A stretch of 64,000 bases of DNA, from contig JAFKHV010000011.1 in the NCBI GenBank assembly GCA_017306715.1, forward strand, positions 1 to 64,000, written 5' to 3'. The stretch comes from Legionella sp. Lineage in GTDB: Bacteria; Pseudomonadota; Gammaproteobacteria; Legionellales; Legionellaceae. The position numbers were made by a program, and so were the translations under genes. Each line of letters starts with the position of its first letter. The stretch's first letter is position 1. This document shows, one piece after another, positions 56,065 to 64,000 of this stretch. The notes below the pieces were generated by a model. The model ran no database searches. It worked only from the letters and a program-made list of their open reading frames with translations, and was not told the DNA's origin.

Positions 56065-57156
56065 TCATTCCTGGAGCGTTTTTTCAAAATGACCACAATG
56101 ATCACAATAGGGTAAAAGTGAATAACGAATTTGTCCGCATTTCGTGCATGGAGCGAAGAGCCTCTCCCCACAAGCCGGACACGTATATTGATTTATCGCA
56201 CTTATTTCTTCCAAACATGGAGTGTTGGTCAATTGTTCAGAAAATAGAAATTTTCCAGACGTGCCCGGCTTAATTGCAAACTGACAAGATGGGCAATGAT
56301 TTTTTTGATACGCCTCTCTATATTGTTTTTGTAACCAAGGATTGTGCGCAGTGGTGGCTAATTTCAGCCTTGCAATGAGAAAACGTCCTGTCACAAAAAT
56401 TAAGACTAAAACGAGTAAATAGCGAAAAAGATAAGAAGGGAAATATTCGTGCATGACGACCACGGCTTTACTAAAAAGTGCGATGGTAATTGCTACCCAT
56501 AGGGGTTTATATAAATTATTTTTGGCGCGCCTAAGGAAAAAAACACTGAGAAGTAATAAGGGAATAAGCACCAAGAGTTGTAGAAAAGCCAGGTACCAAC
56601 GAAATTTTTCAAACTCCTTTTGATAGAGCTTATAGGCCTTTTCTTGTTGTTGATGAAGTCGCTCATTTACAGTATTCAATTCTTTTGCTTTATCTTGCAT
56701 AGAATTTTTTTTATGGGTGATTTCCTTATTAAGCTCTTGGTATTGTTGTTGCTGTTGCAGATAAAGCTGAGTCATATTTTGTAAATTTTGATCCGCATTT
56801 TGCGATTGTGCCATTCCTTTTTCGAGACCTAGTTTTTTAAGATCAAGCAGTTGGTTCAGGGTGTCATGATAGCTATTGACACTATTTTGGATGAGTCGCT
56901 GTTCCTCTGTTGCTTCATTTATTTGATTTTGCTGCGCGTTTATTTGCTGTTGTAAATTTTTTTGTTGCTGCTGAAGTTCAGGTTGCAAAATTTTTGTTTG
57001 AAATTTTTCCAATGAAGGTCCTGGCTGATTACCAATATCGGAAAGGATAAAATCCATAAGCCAATAGATTAGTAAACCCAATATGAAAAGAAGCGAATAG
57101 ATTCCTAAGCGATAACTTTTAGAGCCTGCAAATTTGCTGTCCTGATTTATATTCAT
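56065..57156 (-). CDS. Membrane protein with coiled coil and zinc ribbons
   Basis: I do not recognise the family. TM helix at about 16-37 (LGIYSLLFILGLLIYWLMDF), then a Gln-rich coiled coil from about 50 to 180 (QQQQKNLQQQINAQQNQI). Three further hydrophobic helices follow at about 187-262 (LLVLIPLLLLSVFFL and others). The C-terminal 80 residues hold four Cys pairs: CPSC, CPACGE, CTKCGQ and CDHCGH, typical of tandem zinc ribbons. The coiled coil probably faces the periplasm and the zinc ribbons the cytosol. Convergent with the hydrolase gene, 1 bp apart. Confidence 0.7.
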   Translation of the reverse strand: MNINQDSKFAGSKSYRLGIYSLLFILGLLIYWLMDFILSDIGNQPGPSLEKFQTKILQPELQQQQKNLQQQINAQQNQINEATEEQRLIQNSVNSYHDTLNQLLDLKKLGLEKGMAQSQNADQNLQNMTQLYLQQQQQYQELNKEITHKKNSMQDKAKELNTVNERLHQQQEKAYKLYQKEFEKFRWYLAFLQLLVLIPLLLLSVFFLRRAKNNLYKPLWVAITIALFSKAVVVMHEYFPSYLFRYLLVLVLIFVTGRFLIARLKLATTAHNPWLQKQYREAYQKNHCPSCQFAIKPGTSGKFLFSEQLTNTPCLEEISAINQYTCPACGERLFAPCTKCGQIRYSLLPYCDHCGHFEKTLQE

Positions 57157-57322
57157 TTTATCCTTCCTGCTGTTTCTTAAATCATAGCAGACTTTAATGG
57201 GGTACCTGAAATTCGCTAATTTATGGTGACTTATCAGTCACGAGCTGGTGCTGTAATTTTAATTTAAAACTATCGGGATATAATAGGTTTTTTAATTTTT
57301 GACAATTTAATGCAAATATTAT

Positions 57323-57352
57323 TTGACAGATACGTCACTTTCAATTTATAGT
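57323..57352 (+). promoter_or_regulatory. Sigma-70 promoter for the 135-aa exported protein
   Basis: TTGACA (57323-57328), 18-bp spacer, TATAGT (57347-57352). About 70 bp before the start codon. The rest of 57157-57424 is AT-rich with no other feature seen. Confidence 0.6.
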
Positions 57353-57424
57353 GGTAGTCACTTGGATGTGAGATGAAACACATTCAAATGTGGGGAAATC
57401 GCTTAAATTAATGAGGAGATAGAT

Positions 57425-57832
57425 ATGAATAAATTAAAAATGGCATGTGTTGCATCTTTATTCGCTGCAGGTATCGCTCAAGCATCAACTCCCTGCGACG
57501 GATTTGAAATCAAGATCAAAAACAGTCTTCCAGATGATTTACTGGTTACAAAAATTGATTTACAGGGTGGTGAGCTTCAACCAGGTGGTATTCAAAAGGT
57601 TGATGGTAAATCAGAGCAAGTTTTTACTGTGAACAATACCGGTGACGCGGTAATGAAAGGAAGCCTTACGTTTCATACAATAAGCTTGCCTAGCAAAACG
57701 GTTAAAGTGCAATTTGATTTGGAGAATTCCGGTCTAATTTGTGAACATACTGATACTTCACCAGCAAGCGATTATAATGTTGAAAAAACACGCTTACCTG
57801 GAAAAGTAAACTACACCATTTCGGCTAAGTAA
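57425..57832 (+). CDS. Small exported protein of unknown function
   Basis: A 135-residue protein with a clear signal peptide (MNKLKMACVASLFAAGIAQA). The mature part is predicted mostly beta (IKIKNSLPDDLLVTKIDLQGG, VKVQFDLENSG) with two Cys (in TPCDGF and LICEHT) that could form a disulphide. GAGGAG lies 7 nt upstream and a good promoter precedes it, so it is probably well expressed. I recognise no family. Confidence 0.7.
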   Translation: MNKLKMACVASLFAAGIAQASTPCDGFEIKIKNSLPDDLLVTKIDLQGGELQPGGIQKVDGKSEQVFTVNNTGDAVMKGSLTFHTISLPSKTVKVQFDLENSGLICEHTDTSPASDYNVEKTRLPGKVNYTISAK

Positions 57833-57903
57833 GAAACCATTGGCCAAGGATGGGCTCCCTTTGAATTAAGTTCCAAACGTTTCCATAAGAAGGAGTAAAA
57901 GTC

Positions 57904-58104
57904 ATGAATAAAGACATTTTTGAAGGTTCTTGGGAAGAAGTTAAAGGTAAAATCAAACAGGCTTGGGGTAAATTAACGGATGATGATCTAACCCAAATCA
58001 AAGGCAGCCAGCAAGAGATTTATGGGAAATTACAGCATCATTATGGTTACACCAAAGAACAGGCACAAAAAGCGGTGAAGGAGTTCTTCAGCACCAACAA
58101 CTAG
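57904..58104 (+). CDS. CsbD-family stress protein
   Basis: A 66-residue member of the CsbD/YjbJ family of small stress-induced proteins. The pattern is exact: NKDIFEGSWEEVKGKIKQAWG, KLTDDDLTQIKGSQQEIYGKLQ and YGYTKEQAQKAVKEFF. AGAAGGAG lies upstream. Often controlled by general stress sigma factors; no such promoter was identified. Ends at a 12-bp hairpin. Confidence 0.93.
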   Translation: MNKDIFEGSWEEVKGKIKQAWGKLTDDDLTQIKGSQQEIYGKLQHHYGYTKEQAQKAVKEFFSTNN

Positions 58105-58111
58105 TGCCTAT

Positions 58112-58139
58112 CTATGCTGACAGCAAACTGTCAGCATAG
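58112..58139 (+). terminator. Hairpin after the csbD-family gene
   Basis: CTATGCTGACAG, loop CAAA, CTGTCAGCATAG, a perfect 12-bp stem 8 bp past the stop, with a weak T content after it. Confidence 0.65.
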
Positions 58140-58207
58140 CCAATCTCTACACCCACTCTATTTATATTCTAAAGATACTTTATGACCACCGAATTTTAGG
58201 GGGTACT

Positions 58208-58609
58208 ATGATTCACAACCTGAAAAAAATACTCTTGATCAGCATGTTTACCTTGCAAAGCTTAACCTGTGGCTATGCGGCGGATGAATTAAGGCTCAAT
58301 GACGGCTTGCCACAAATGGTCGATAGCAAGACCGAGTTAAATGATATCTACATTAAAGGCATGACTGTAACATACACCTATCAACTCAAGAACATCGATG
58401 TTCAGGAAGCTAAAGAAATTAAAGAAGTGAATAAAGATTTTATCGAACATAATGCGTGCAAGGATGAACAAATACGATGTTTATTGCAAAAGGATTTAGA
58501 TGTGCAATTTGTTTATAAAATTAAGAACGAAGAAATATTGCAGGTTAAATTAAACCGCGATTTATGTCATAAATTAAATGAAGCGAATCAGGGTTCTTGT
58601 TTAGGTTAG
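58208..58609 (+). CDS. Small exported protein of unknown function
   Basis: A 133-residue protein with a signal peptide (about 1-24, cleaved near GYAAD). The mature part has four Cys (HNACKDEQIRCLLQ, DLCHKL, GSCLG) that may pair, and repeated YTYQLKNI / FVYKIKNEE strands that look like an internal duplication. AGGGGG lies upstream of the ATG. I recognise no family. Just before an IS scar. Confidence 0.65.
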   Translation: MIHNLKKILLISMFTLQSLTCGYAADELRLNDGLPQMVDSKTELNDIYIKGMTVTYTYQLKNIDVQEAKEIKEVNKDFIEHNACKDEQIRCLLQKDLDVQFVYKIKNEEILQVKLNRDLCHKLNEANQGSCLG

Positions 58610-58645
58610 AGTAGGGTCTGTTGACAATTCACCTACCGCCTACGT

Positions 58646-58664
58646 GCCGCGGCTTGTCCGCGGC
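58646..58664. repeat. GC-rich palindromic repeat unit
   Basis: GCCGCGG-CTTGT-CCGCGGC, a perfect 7-bp stem in otherwise AT-rich DNA, flanked by TACGT and ATCCAG. I believe closely similar elements occur scattered in Legionella and related genomes; only one copy is in this window. Confidence 0.6.
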
Positions 58665-58730
58665 ATCCAGTAGATGGTCAAATTAACATTTGTTTTTTAT
58701 AATTCATGGCTCAATCAGAGCAAACTCATA

Positions 58731-58750
58731 ATATAACGGTATATAACGGT
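58731..58750. repeat. 10-bp tandem duplication
   Basis: ATATAACGGT is repeated twice head to tail upstream of the transposase fragment. Confidence 0.8.
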
Positions 58751-58779
58751 TCTGATAGCAAGTATAAAACGAGTTTGCA

Positions 58780-59109
58780 ATGCTTAGACTAATGCTCCAT
58801 GATGAGCTAAGGTTCAAGCTCAAGGAAAGCATGCTACACCATGGAATTTATGACACGCCTAATCTACGCAGGATAGTCGAGGTAATGTTATATCGTATGC
58901 GCGTGGGCTGTTCTTGGCGAGACCTCCCGACAGATTTTGGATGCTGGAATTCAATTGATCAACCATTCAATCGATGGTTCTCTAAAAATAAGTTAATGCG
59001 CATTTTTAAAACGTTTATACAAGAACCTGACTTAGAATGGAGTGTAATTGACAGCAGTATGATTAAAGCTCACCAGCATCGTGCGAATTGCTTCACTTCA
59101 TTTCTATGA
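58780..59109 (+). pseudogene. IS5-family (IS427-like) transposase, 5' fragment
   Basis: The first 105 or so residues match the N-terminal half of IS5/IS427 transposases: LMLHDELRFKLKESMLHHGIYD, LRRIVEVMLYRMRVGCSWRDLP and EWSVIDSSMIKAHQH with the first catalytic Asp (Asp91). Homology stops after HRAN and the frame ends at CFTSFL. The second half (remaining DDE residues) is missing. GGGTCTGTTGACAATTC at 58614 may be the left end of the element; no right end was found. Confidence 0.82.
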
Positions 59110-59174
59110 AAGTAAAGTACGAGTCCCTTCGAGCATGCTCCATATTCCTTCAATTAAAAATTCTCTTTACGGCT

Positions 59175-60506
59175 CTAAAGTGGTTCGGTTAGTTCCTTGT
59201 TTTTTTCGGGTGTTATGGATGAATCGTTTAGGGTAACTAATGAGGATCGCGCATCACGATGATATTCTTCAATATTGTCGATTGCTGTGTAAATATTAAT
59301 AATTCTTTTTATTTCAGTTTTAATCTTACTCAGCAAGGTGTATTTTCGCTTTAAATAAACATCAGTTTTTTCTAGAGATACAAGTTGATGTAAAGACTTT
59401 TCAATCTCGCGTTGGCGCATATAATTTTTATAGTTACTGTAAGCAAAAGATGCACCGAAATAGAAGGTAAGTAAGATGGCCAGGCAAAATTCGATGGCTT
59501 GTGAATGCGGATTGCGCAAGCTATATTCCAAGTAAGTCCAGCCTAATTCCTTTGCCACATTCGGACCTCCGGTCAAAAAGACAAACATCGAAGCAAATCC
59601 CCCTAATAGGGTTGGGATGCTTCCTGCTACTAAGGCAAGTAAATTTTGTTGAAACCAATTTTTATGTATAGGTTCAGGTGTATAATTTGTCGCATTTTGA
59701 CTGGAAATAATTTGAATAAATGATAATTGCGGTGCCAAATTCGATTTGCTGTATGAGGGAAGTTTTGAACTATCGTCGTCAATAAACCAAGTTTGCATAA
59801 TTTTTTTGTTCAATGTTTCCACAATTTTAAGTAATCGTTCGCGATAAAAATGATAAATCTTATCTTTACTGATCTGCTTTATTTTAGTTTGGATGCTCTC
59901 AGTTAGAGTATGGATTAATTGGGTAAATTCTTCATGGTGATTAAATTGAATTAACTGTTGCTCGTCATCAGGAAAAAGTGGATGATGATTTTTAATTGAG
60001 GATTTACTCTGAATATAGTTCACCGAATGATTTATATATTTGATGGCTGATTCAAGCGTATTTTGTTGTTTTTCAATAATTAATTTTAAAACCTTAAGCT
60101 GCACATTATGTATTTTTTGTTTATAAACAGCTGCACGAGCATTTGCCGAGGTTAATGCAAAACTAAAATAACCTACAAGAAGGCTAATAATGAGCGCGGT
60201 GCAGGTGATAATTGCCAAGGCAGCGTGAGTTAAATGAAGGCCTGAAAATCCGGAAAATCCCATCCACGCCCCAAATACACTGGTAACGATTGTATTCAAT
60301 ACCACTGCCACATTCCCTGATTTTTCGATTTTATTAGCTGAGACGTTAAGTTTTTGTTCGAGGTTTAACGAGCCTAACTGCAATAAACTGCGAAATTGTT
60401 CTTCACTAAGTTGTGATTTTAAATGTCCCTCACCGAGGCGAAGATGACCTAATAGAATGTTTAATTCTGATAAGTTAAGGTGTTCTAGTAGAATTCGAGG
60501 AGGCAT
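59175..60506 (-). CDS. Membrane protein of unknown function with paired TM helices
   Basis: A 443-residue protein I do not recognise. The ATG at 60506 has GGAGAG 7 nt upstream; a Met five codons earlier lacks a site. Layout: a helical N-terminus (1-65), two TM helices at about 70-120 (VFGAWMGFSGFSGL, ALAIITCTALIISLLVGYFSFAL), a coiled-coil middle (about 125-235), then two TM helices at about 290-360 (LLALVAGSIPTLLGGFASMFVFL, AIEFCLAILLTFYFGASFAY) and a C-terminal helical tail. The symmetrical two-plus-two TM layout suggests an inner-membrane hairpin protein. It lies next to the IS5 scar and may be accessory. Confidence 0.65.
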   Translation of the reverse strand: MPPRILLEHLNLSELNILLGHLRLGEGHLKSQLSEEQFRSLLQLGSLNLEQKLNVSANKIEKSGNVAVVLNTIVTSVFGAWMGFSGFSGLHLTHAALAIITCTALIISLLVGYFSFALTSANARAAVYKQKIHNVQLKVLKLIIEKQQNTLESAIKYINHSVNYIQSKSSIKNHHPLFPDDEQQLIQFNHHEEFTQLIHTLTESIQTKIKQISKDKIYHFYRERLLKIVETLNKKIMQTWFIDDDSSKLPSYSKSNLAPQLSFIQIISSQNATNYTPEPIHKNWFQQNLLALVAGSIPTLLGGFASMFVFLTGGPNVAKELGWTYLEYSLRNPHSQAIEFCLAILLTFYFGASFAYSNYKNYMRQREIEKSLHQLVSLEKTDVYLKRKYTLLSKIKTEIKRIINIYTAIDNIEEYHRDARSSLVTLNDSSITPEKNKELTEPL

Positions 60507-60675
60507 AATACATCTCTCCATTTATTTTAACCCATAAAAATGATGTGACGCTTACTGTCAAATCATTCGTGTAAACCATTATACATTTTTTTTGTTAAAT
60601 TTGTCACAAAATACTCCATTAATACGAAAGAATTTGATAAACTAAACTTTTGCAACACGTTATTTGGAGAAAACT

Positions 60676-60879
60676 ATGTTGATTACACGAGAACCAGGAG
60701 CTGAGAATAAAATTCAATTTCGGATTAGAATGACGGAGTCAATATACCGGGAAATCGATGAGTATTGTCAATGGGCTGGTATCCGTGTCCGCGATTATTT
60801 TATTGAAAAAGCATGTCAGTATATTTTTAAGAATGACGAAGACTGGCTAGAGTATAAAAAAAACCGCGATAATCCGTAG
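60676..60879 (+). CDS. Small ribbon-helix-helix-like protein, copy 1
   Basis: A 67-residue protein. ATG 60676 follows GGAG at 7 nt; the in-frame TTG at 60664 overlaps that site. The pattern NKIQFRIRMTESIYREIDEYC is a beta strand followed by a helix, then WAGIRVRDYFIEKACQYIF is the turn and second helix. This is the layout of RHH (CopG/Arc-type) DNA-binding proteins or antitoxins. It shares YCQWAGI...YFIEKA with the convergent gene at 60968. Confidence 0.68.
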   Translation: MLITREPGAENKIQFRIRMTESIYREIDEYCQWAGIRVRDYFIEKACQYIFKNDEDWLEYKKNRDNP

Positions 60880-60967
60880 CAATTTTTTTTACCCTAGCCG
60901 TTTACGAAATTTGCCCATAGCGGATGTTCTCCTTATGCTCCGCTAGAGCTATTTCGTGGATTCTTAA

Positions 60968-61186
60968 TTACTCTGCGATTTCAGCACATTGTTCTAGTTG
61001 CTTTAGATATAAGTTCCACTCGGCATCTTTAGCAAAAAGGTCAAGTGCAGATTTTTCAATAAAATAGCCTAAATCATATATTCCCGCCCATTGACAATAA
61101 TTTTCAATCTGCTCAAGAATGGCTGGATTAACTTGTGCTTTAATCGAGCTCGTATCTATACTTTGCTTACTTTTAATGATTGGCAT
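60968..61186 (-). CDS. Small ribbon-helix-helix-like protein, copy 2
   Basis: A 72-residue paralogue of the protein at 60676: ILEQIENYCQWAGIYDLGYFIEKSALDLFAKD aligned in pieces with EIDEYCQWAGI..DYFIEKA. The N-terminal strand part (SIKAQVNPAILEQI) is weaker than in copy 1. AGGGA lies 6 nt before the ATG. Its start overlaps the end of the upstream 77-codon ORF by 14 bp, so the two would be translated together. RHH identity is inferred from the pattern only. Confidence 0.65.
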   Translation of the reverse strand: MPIIKSKQSIDTSSIKAQVNPAILEQIENYCQWAGIYDLGYFIEKSALDLFAKDAEWNLYLKQLEQCAEIAE

Positions 61187-61406
61187 CTTTTTTCCCTATA
61201 ACTACATCAAGTGAATGCTCAGCTACAATAGTTTGAGCACGAATTACAACATGAATAAGTTCATGGTAATGATTAGATTCTGCTGCTAATAAGGGCAGGC
61301 AGGCGTTCGAGTCTAAGTGGTTGTAAAAAGGTGTAAAAGAATTTAGAGAAATTAATAAATATTTTTTGATATGAAAAATATTTATCTCATTAGATTGTAT
61401 CATCAA
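61173..61406 (-). CDS. Small protein overlapping RHH copy 2
   Basis: A 77-codon frame ending inside the start of the RHH-like gene (14-bp overlap), as in toxin-antitoxin or other coupled pairs. It contains HIKKYLLISLNSFTPFY and ELIHVVIRAQTIVAEHSLDVVIG. A TATAAT-like -10 lies about 30 bp upstream (near 61438). The ribosome site is weak. I recognise no family, and it may not be real. Confidence 0.4.
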   Translation of the reverse strand: MMIQSNEINIFHIKKYLLISLNSFTPFYNHLDSNACLPLLAAESNHYHELIHVVIRAQTIVAEHSLDVVIGKKDANH

Positions 61407-61600
61407 GATGGCTTGGTCATCTACTTGCCGTCAAATTATACACTAATTTATGTAAAATCCATCATTATTTAAAAAAATATTTTTTATTTGAAAATACACT
61501 CCGTTAAAGAGGGTCCAATTAATTTTTAGAGAAAAACCTTGACCTCTTTCCTGTTAATATCCGATGATTGCGTCATTAATTCTTAAGGGTAATACTGGTA

Positions 61601-62074
61601 ATGGATGGTAGCTTTATTTTAGGCTTGATAAGCGGTGTAGTAATCGGGGCAGCTGGGCATTATTATTTACAGAATAAACTGCGCTCGGTCGGTTATGTTC
61701 AAAACAGCAAACCTGTATACGAAGAATTAAATGAGTTATTCAATGAGTTTCCTGAATTTATGGAGCAGTTCAAACAAGACTTATTAAATCCAGAGTATGA
61801 TGATATTGATGAGTTTTTTCTAATTCCAAAAGAGGCGCTCATGACCTCACTCACTCAGCGGTTGCGTTATGACTATTCTGAAGAAATAATGCCTTTATTT
61901 CATAAATTAGAGAATTTAAATTATATCACCCGATTGCCTAATGATGCCTTACTCTTCAGGATAGAGCAGGAATTTCATATTGCTTTAAATCAGTACCTAG
62001 AAAAGTTAAATACCCGTGCAGATGAGGTAAAAGACCAGTTACCAAAACTTATTCTACCGGATGAAGCAATTTAG
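61601..62074 (+). CDS. Membrane-anchored protein of unknown function
   Basis: A 157-residue protein with one N-terminal glycine-rich TM helix (FILGLISGVVIGAAGHYYL), so it is anchored with the rest probably in the cytosol. The rest is helical and acidic (ELNELFNEFPEFMEQFKQDLL, IDEFFLIPKEALMTSLTQRL). AAGGG lies about 11 nt upstream. No family recognised. Convergent with ispB, overlapping it by 4 bp. The stretch 61407-61600 upstream is AT-rich with no clear element apart from the -10 noted. Confidence 0.7.
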   Translation: MDGSFILGLISGVVIGAAGHYYLQNKLRSVGYVQNSKPVYEELNELFNEFPEFMEQFKQDLLNPEYDDIDEFFLIPKEALMTSLTQRLRYDYSEEIMPLFHKLENLNYITRLPNDALLFRIEQEFHIALNQYLEKLNTRADEVKDQLPKLILPDEAI

Positions 62075-63042
62075 AACGCTCGTTCCAGGGCAAAATTTGC
62101 TAAATCGGTTAAACTTTTTTTATACAGGGAGTCGGGGAGAATGATCAAATTTGTTAATGCCTTATCAATTTCCTCGGCAGCTACTTGTTTGGTATATTCA
62201 ATGGCTTTGGTCTCTTGCAAGGCATCGAGAATCACGGGTAAATGTTGCAGAGATCCATCTCTTAAACTGGAAACAATTTTTTGTTTTTGTATCTCGCTGC
62301 CATGCTTTAATGCATGGATAAGCGGTAACGTTGCTTTACCATCAGCTAAATCATCACCGATATTTTTACCTATAGTTTTTGCATCGGAGCAATAATCAAG
62401 GGCATCATCGATTAATTGGAATGCATTGCCTAAATGTAACCCATAGGTATAAAGTCCATCCTGTATCTCCTTAGAGGCACCACTAAGCATTGGGCCAATG
62501 CATGCTGCGGCAGCAAAAAGTAAGGCAGTTTTAGCTCGAATAACTTCAAAGTATTCAGCAAAGGTAAGGGTTGGGTTATGACGATTTGTTAACTGCTTCA
62601 CCTCACCACAGCTAATTTCTAAAGAGGTATTTGCAAAAAGTTTTAAAATTTCCGGAGTTCCATGCGCAACCATCAGCTGGATTGACTGGGTAAATAAGTA
62701 ATCACCTACTAGGATGCTTGCTTTGCTTCCCCAAATATTATTGGCAGTTTCTCGTCCTCGGCGCAGAGTAGATTCATCAACCACGTCATCGTGTAACAGA
62801 GTTGCCGTATGAAAGAATTCAACCATGGCGGCTAAGGCAATATGTCCAGAACCTTCATAGTTGCATGCTTTACTCGCGAGTAATACCAGGAGGGGCCGTA
62901 AACGTTTCCCACCACTTTCAATAATGTGATGGGACATGTCATCGATTAGGCCAATTTGGGATTCAATGTTACGAACAATTAGATCGTTAACCGCGTTAAA
63001 ATCATCAAGAACCGTTGCGCGTATACTATCAATTGCCATCAT
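62071..63042 (-). CDS. ispB: Octaprenyl/polyprenyl diphosphate synthase
   Basis: trans-prenyltransferase making the ubiquinone side chain. Both Asp-rich motifs are intact: LLHDDVVDESTLRRG (first) and LIDDALDYCSD (second), with the SGGKRLRPLLVLL substrate-binding segment. Length (323 aa) is normal. ATG at 63042 or the next codon. The usual neighbours rplU-rpmA are not within the window; ychF lies 88 bp upstream on the same strand. Confidence 0.94.
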   Translation of the reverse strand: MMAIDSIRATVLDDFNAVNDLIVRNIESQIGLIDDMSHHIIESGGKRLRPLLVLLASKACNYEGSGHIALAAMVEFFHTATLLHDDVVDESTLRRGRETANNIWGSKASILVGDYLFTQSIQLMVAHGTPEILKLFANTSLEISCGEVKQLTNRHNPTLTFAEYFEVIRAKTALLFAAAACIGPMLSGASKEIQDGLYTYGLHLGNAFQLIDDALDYCSDAKTIGKNIGDDLADGKATLPLIHALKHGSEIQKQKIVSSLRDGSLQHLPVILDALQETKAIEYTKQVAAEEIDKALTNLIILPDSLYKKSLTDLANFALERAF

Positions 63043-63130
63043 TGCCCCTCTACCTTTTAATCAGCAAATGCTAAAGTCGTGTGGTGTAATTGTCAAGTAA
63101 GCTTGGTTGCTGATCATAAGATCTTTACCC

Positions 63131-64000
63131 TTACACATTAAAGCGGAAATGCATCACATCGCCATCGGTTACTATATATTCTTTCCCTTCAAGACGTAAT
63201 TTGCCTGCCTCTTTGGCACCTTGCTCTCCACCGCATTGAATAAATACATCAAAAGCTATGACCTCAGCGCGGATAAAACCTTTTTCAAAATCGGTGTGGA
63301 TAACCCCAGCTGCTTGAGGAGCTGTTGCGCCGCAGGGAATCGTCCAGGCTCTTACCTCTTTAACACCCGCAGTAAAATAGGTTTGCAATCCTAAAAGTTC
63401 GTACCCAGCGCGAATCACACGATTCAACCCGGGTTCAGATAAACCAAGGCTTTCCATAAATTCTTGACGATCGGCCTCATCAAGTTCAATTAATTCTGCT
63501 TCGGTTGCAGCACATAACGGTACCACTTTAGCCTGCTCTTTTTCGGCCAATTGGATTACAGCGTCTAGTAATGGATTGTTATCATAGCCATTATCATCCA
63601 CATTAGCGATGTATAAGACTGGCTTGGAAGTCAGCAAAAATAAACTCTGCATAAAGACACTTTCGTCTGCGGAGAGTTTAAGGGTGCGCACTGGATACCC
63701 TTCCTCCAAATGTTCTTTAATTTTTTCAAGCATTATTTTCTCAGCTACAGCATCTTTACTGCCACTGCGAATATTTTTCTTTTGTAATGCTTTTTCAACA
63801 CTTGCAAGGTCTGCAAGGATCAATTCAAGATTGATTACTTCAATATCATGGAGCGGATCAACGCGGCCGTCTACATGAACAACATCCGGGTTTTGGAAAC
63901 AACGTACGACATGGGCAATGGCGTCTGTTTCACGGATGTTGGCTAGAAACTGGTTTCCTAAACCCTCGCCTTTGGAGGCGCCTTTTACGATACCGGCAAT
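63131..64000 (-). CDS. ychF: Redox-regulated ATPase YchF, 3' part only
   Basis: The Obg-like ATPase YchF (OLA1 family), which binds ribosomes and prefers ATP over GTP. The frame runs off the right edge, so the N-terminal P-loop is outside the window. Seen: [20 protein letters not shown] (at the window edge), the [15 protein letters not shown] segment, [12 protein letters not shown] (nucleotide-specificity region, NxxD-like) and the C-terminal TGS domain ([31 protein letters not shown]). In many bacteria it follows pth. Confidence 0.96.
   Translation of the reverse strand: MAGIVKGASKGEGLGNQFLANIRETDAIAHVVRCFQNPDVVHVDGRVDPLHDIEVINLELILADLASVEKALQKKNIRSGSKDAVAEKIMLEKIKEHLEEGYPVRTLKLSADESVFMQSLFLLTSKPVLYIANVDDNGYDNNPLLDAVIQLAEKEQAKVVPLCAATEAELIELDEADRQEFMESLGLSEPGLNRVIRAGYELLGLQTYFTAGVKEVRAWTIPCGATAPQAAGVIHTDFEKGFIRAEVIAFDVFIQCGGEQGAKEAGKLRLEGKEYIVTDGDVMHFRFNV

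Overview
The window is a chromosomal segment of a Legionella species (Legionellaceae, Gammaproteobacteria). The species cannot be fixed from sequence alone. The evidence is: a ProA/Msp-type M4 zinc protease whose N-terminus is characteristic of Legionella; an IcmC/DotE-like inner-membrane protein (probable DotV) of the Dot/Icm type IVB secretion system; an ankyrin effector homologue beside trmB and hflKC; PmrA-box-like promoter repeats (CTTAAT-N5-CTTAAT); and a gammaproteobacterial housekeeping complement with AT-rich codon use.

Layout. 1-687 is a gene-free scar with an IS6-family transposase remnant and degenerate direct repeats. 688-8874 holds phosphate uptake (pit plus DUF47), a secretin-like exported protein, yqgE-ruvX-pyrB, comM, ubiK, glnK, 5-formyl-THF cyclo-ligase and a small acidic protein. 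8926-17728 holds pabC, a TVP38 membrane protein, an Aas-like lipid-recycling fusion, PHB synthase, prmA, accC-accB and aroQ. 17946-22268 is an accessory stretch: a 784-aa protein with a eukaryote-like RasGEF (Cdc25) domain, then proA. 22258-31233 holds hydrolases, class I aldolase, ferredoxin reductase, dotV, pssA, the rpoN-hpf-ptsH cluster, rpmB-rpmG and trmB. 31301-39031 holds the ankyrin protein, hflKC, purA, an exported adenosine deaminase, a shortened periplasmic-binding-like protein and a cupin. 39077-51856 is an envelope block: ctp/envC/gpmI on the minus strand, then uppS-cdsA-rseP-bamA-skp-lpxD-fabZ-lpxA on the plus strand. 52041-61600 is a second accessory stretch: an 825-aa coiled-coil effector candidate behind a textbook-like PmrA box, def, a lipase-like exported hydrolase, a zinc-ribbon coiled-coil membrane protein, small exported proteins, CsbD, an IS5 remnant, an unknown membrane protein and a family of small ribbon-helix-helix-like proteins. 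61601-64000 ends with a membrane-anchored unknown, ispB and the 3' part of ychF.

How it fits together. The core genes build the envelope: isoprenoid carrier, CDP-DAG, phosphatidylserine, lipid A and outer-membrane protein assembly. Between them lie virulence genes whose products act outside the cell: ProA through type II secretion, and LegA12-like, RasGEF and coiled-coil proteins presumably through Dot/Icm. The most notable observations are the RasGEF effector candidate, the PmrA-box-driven 825-aa effector candidate, an Aas-like fusion whose acyltransferase motifs are both mutated, inverted repeats that cover the dotV Shine-Dalgarno and the hflK start codon, and the duplicated RHH-like small proteins. 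No CRISPR array, prophage, tRNA or rRNA gene was recognised.
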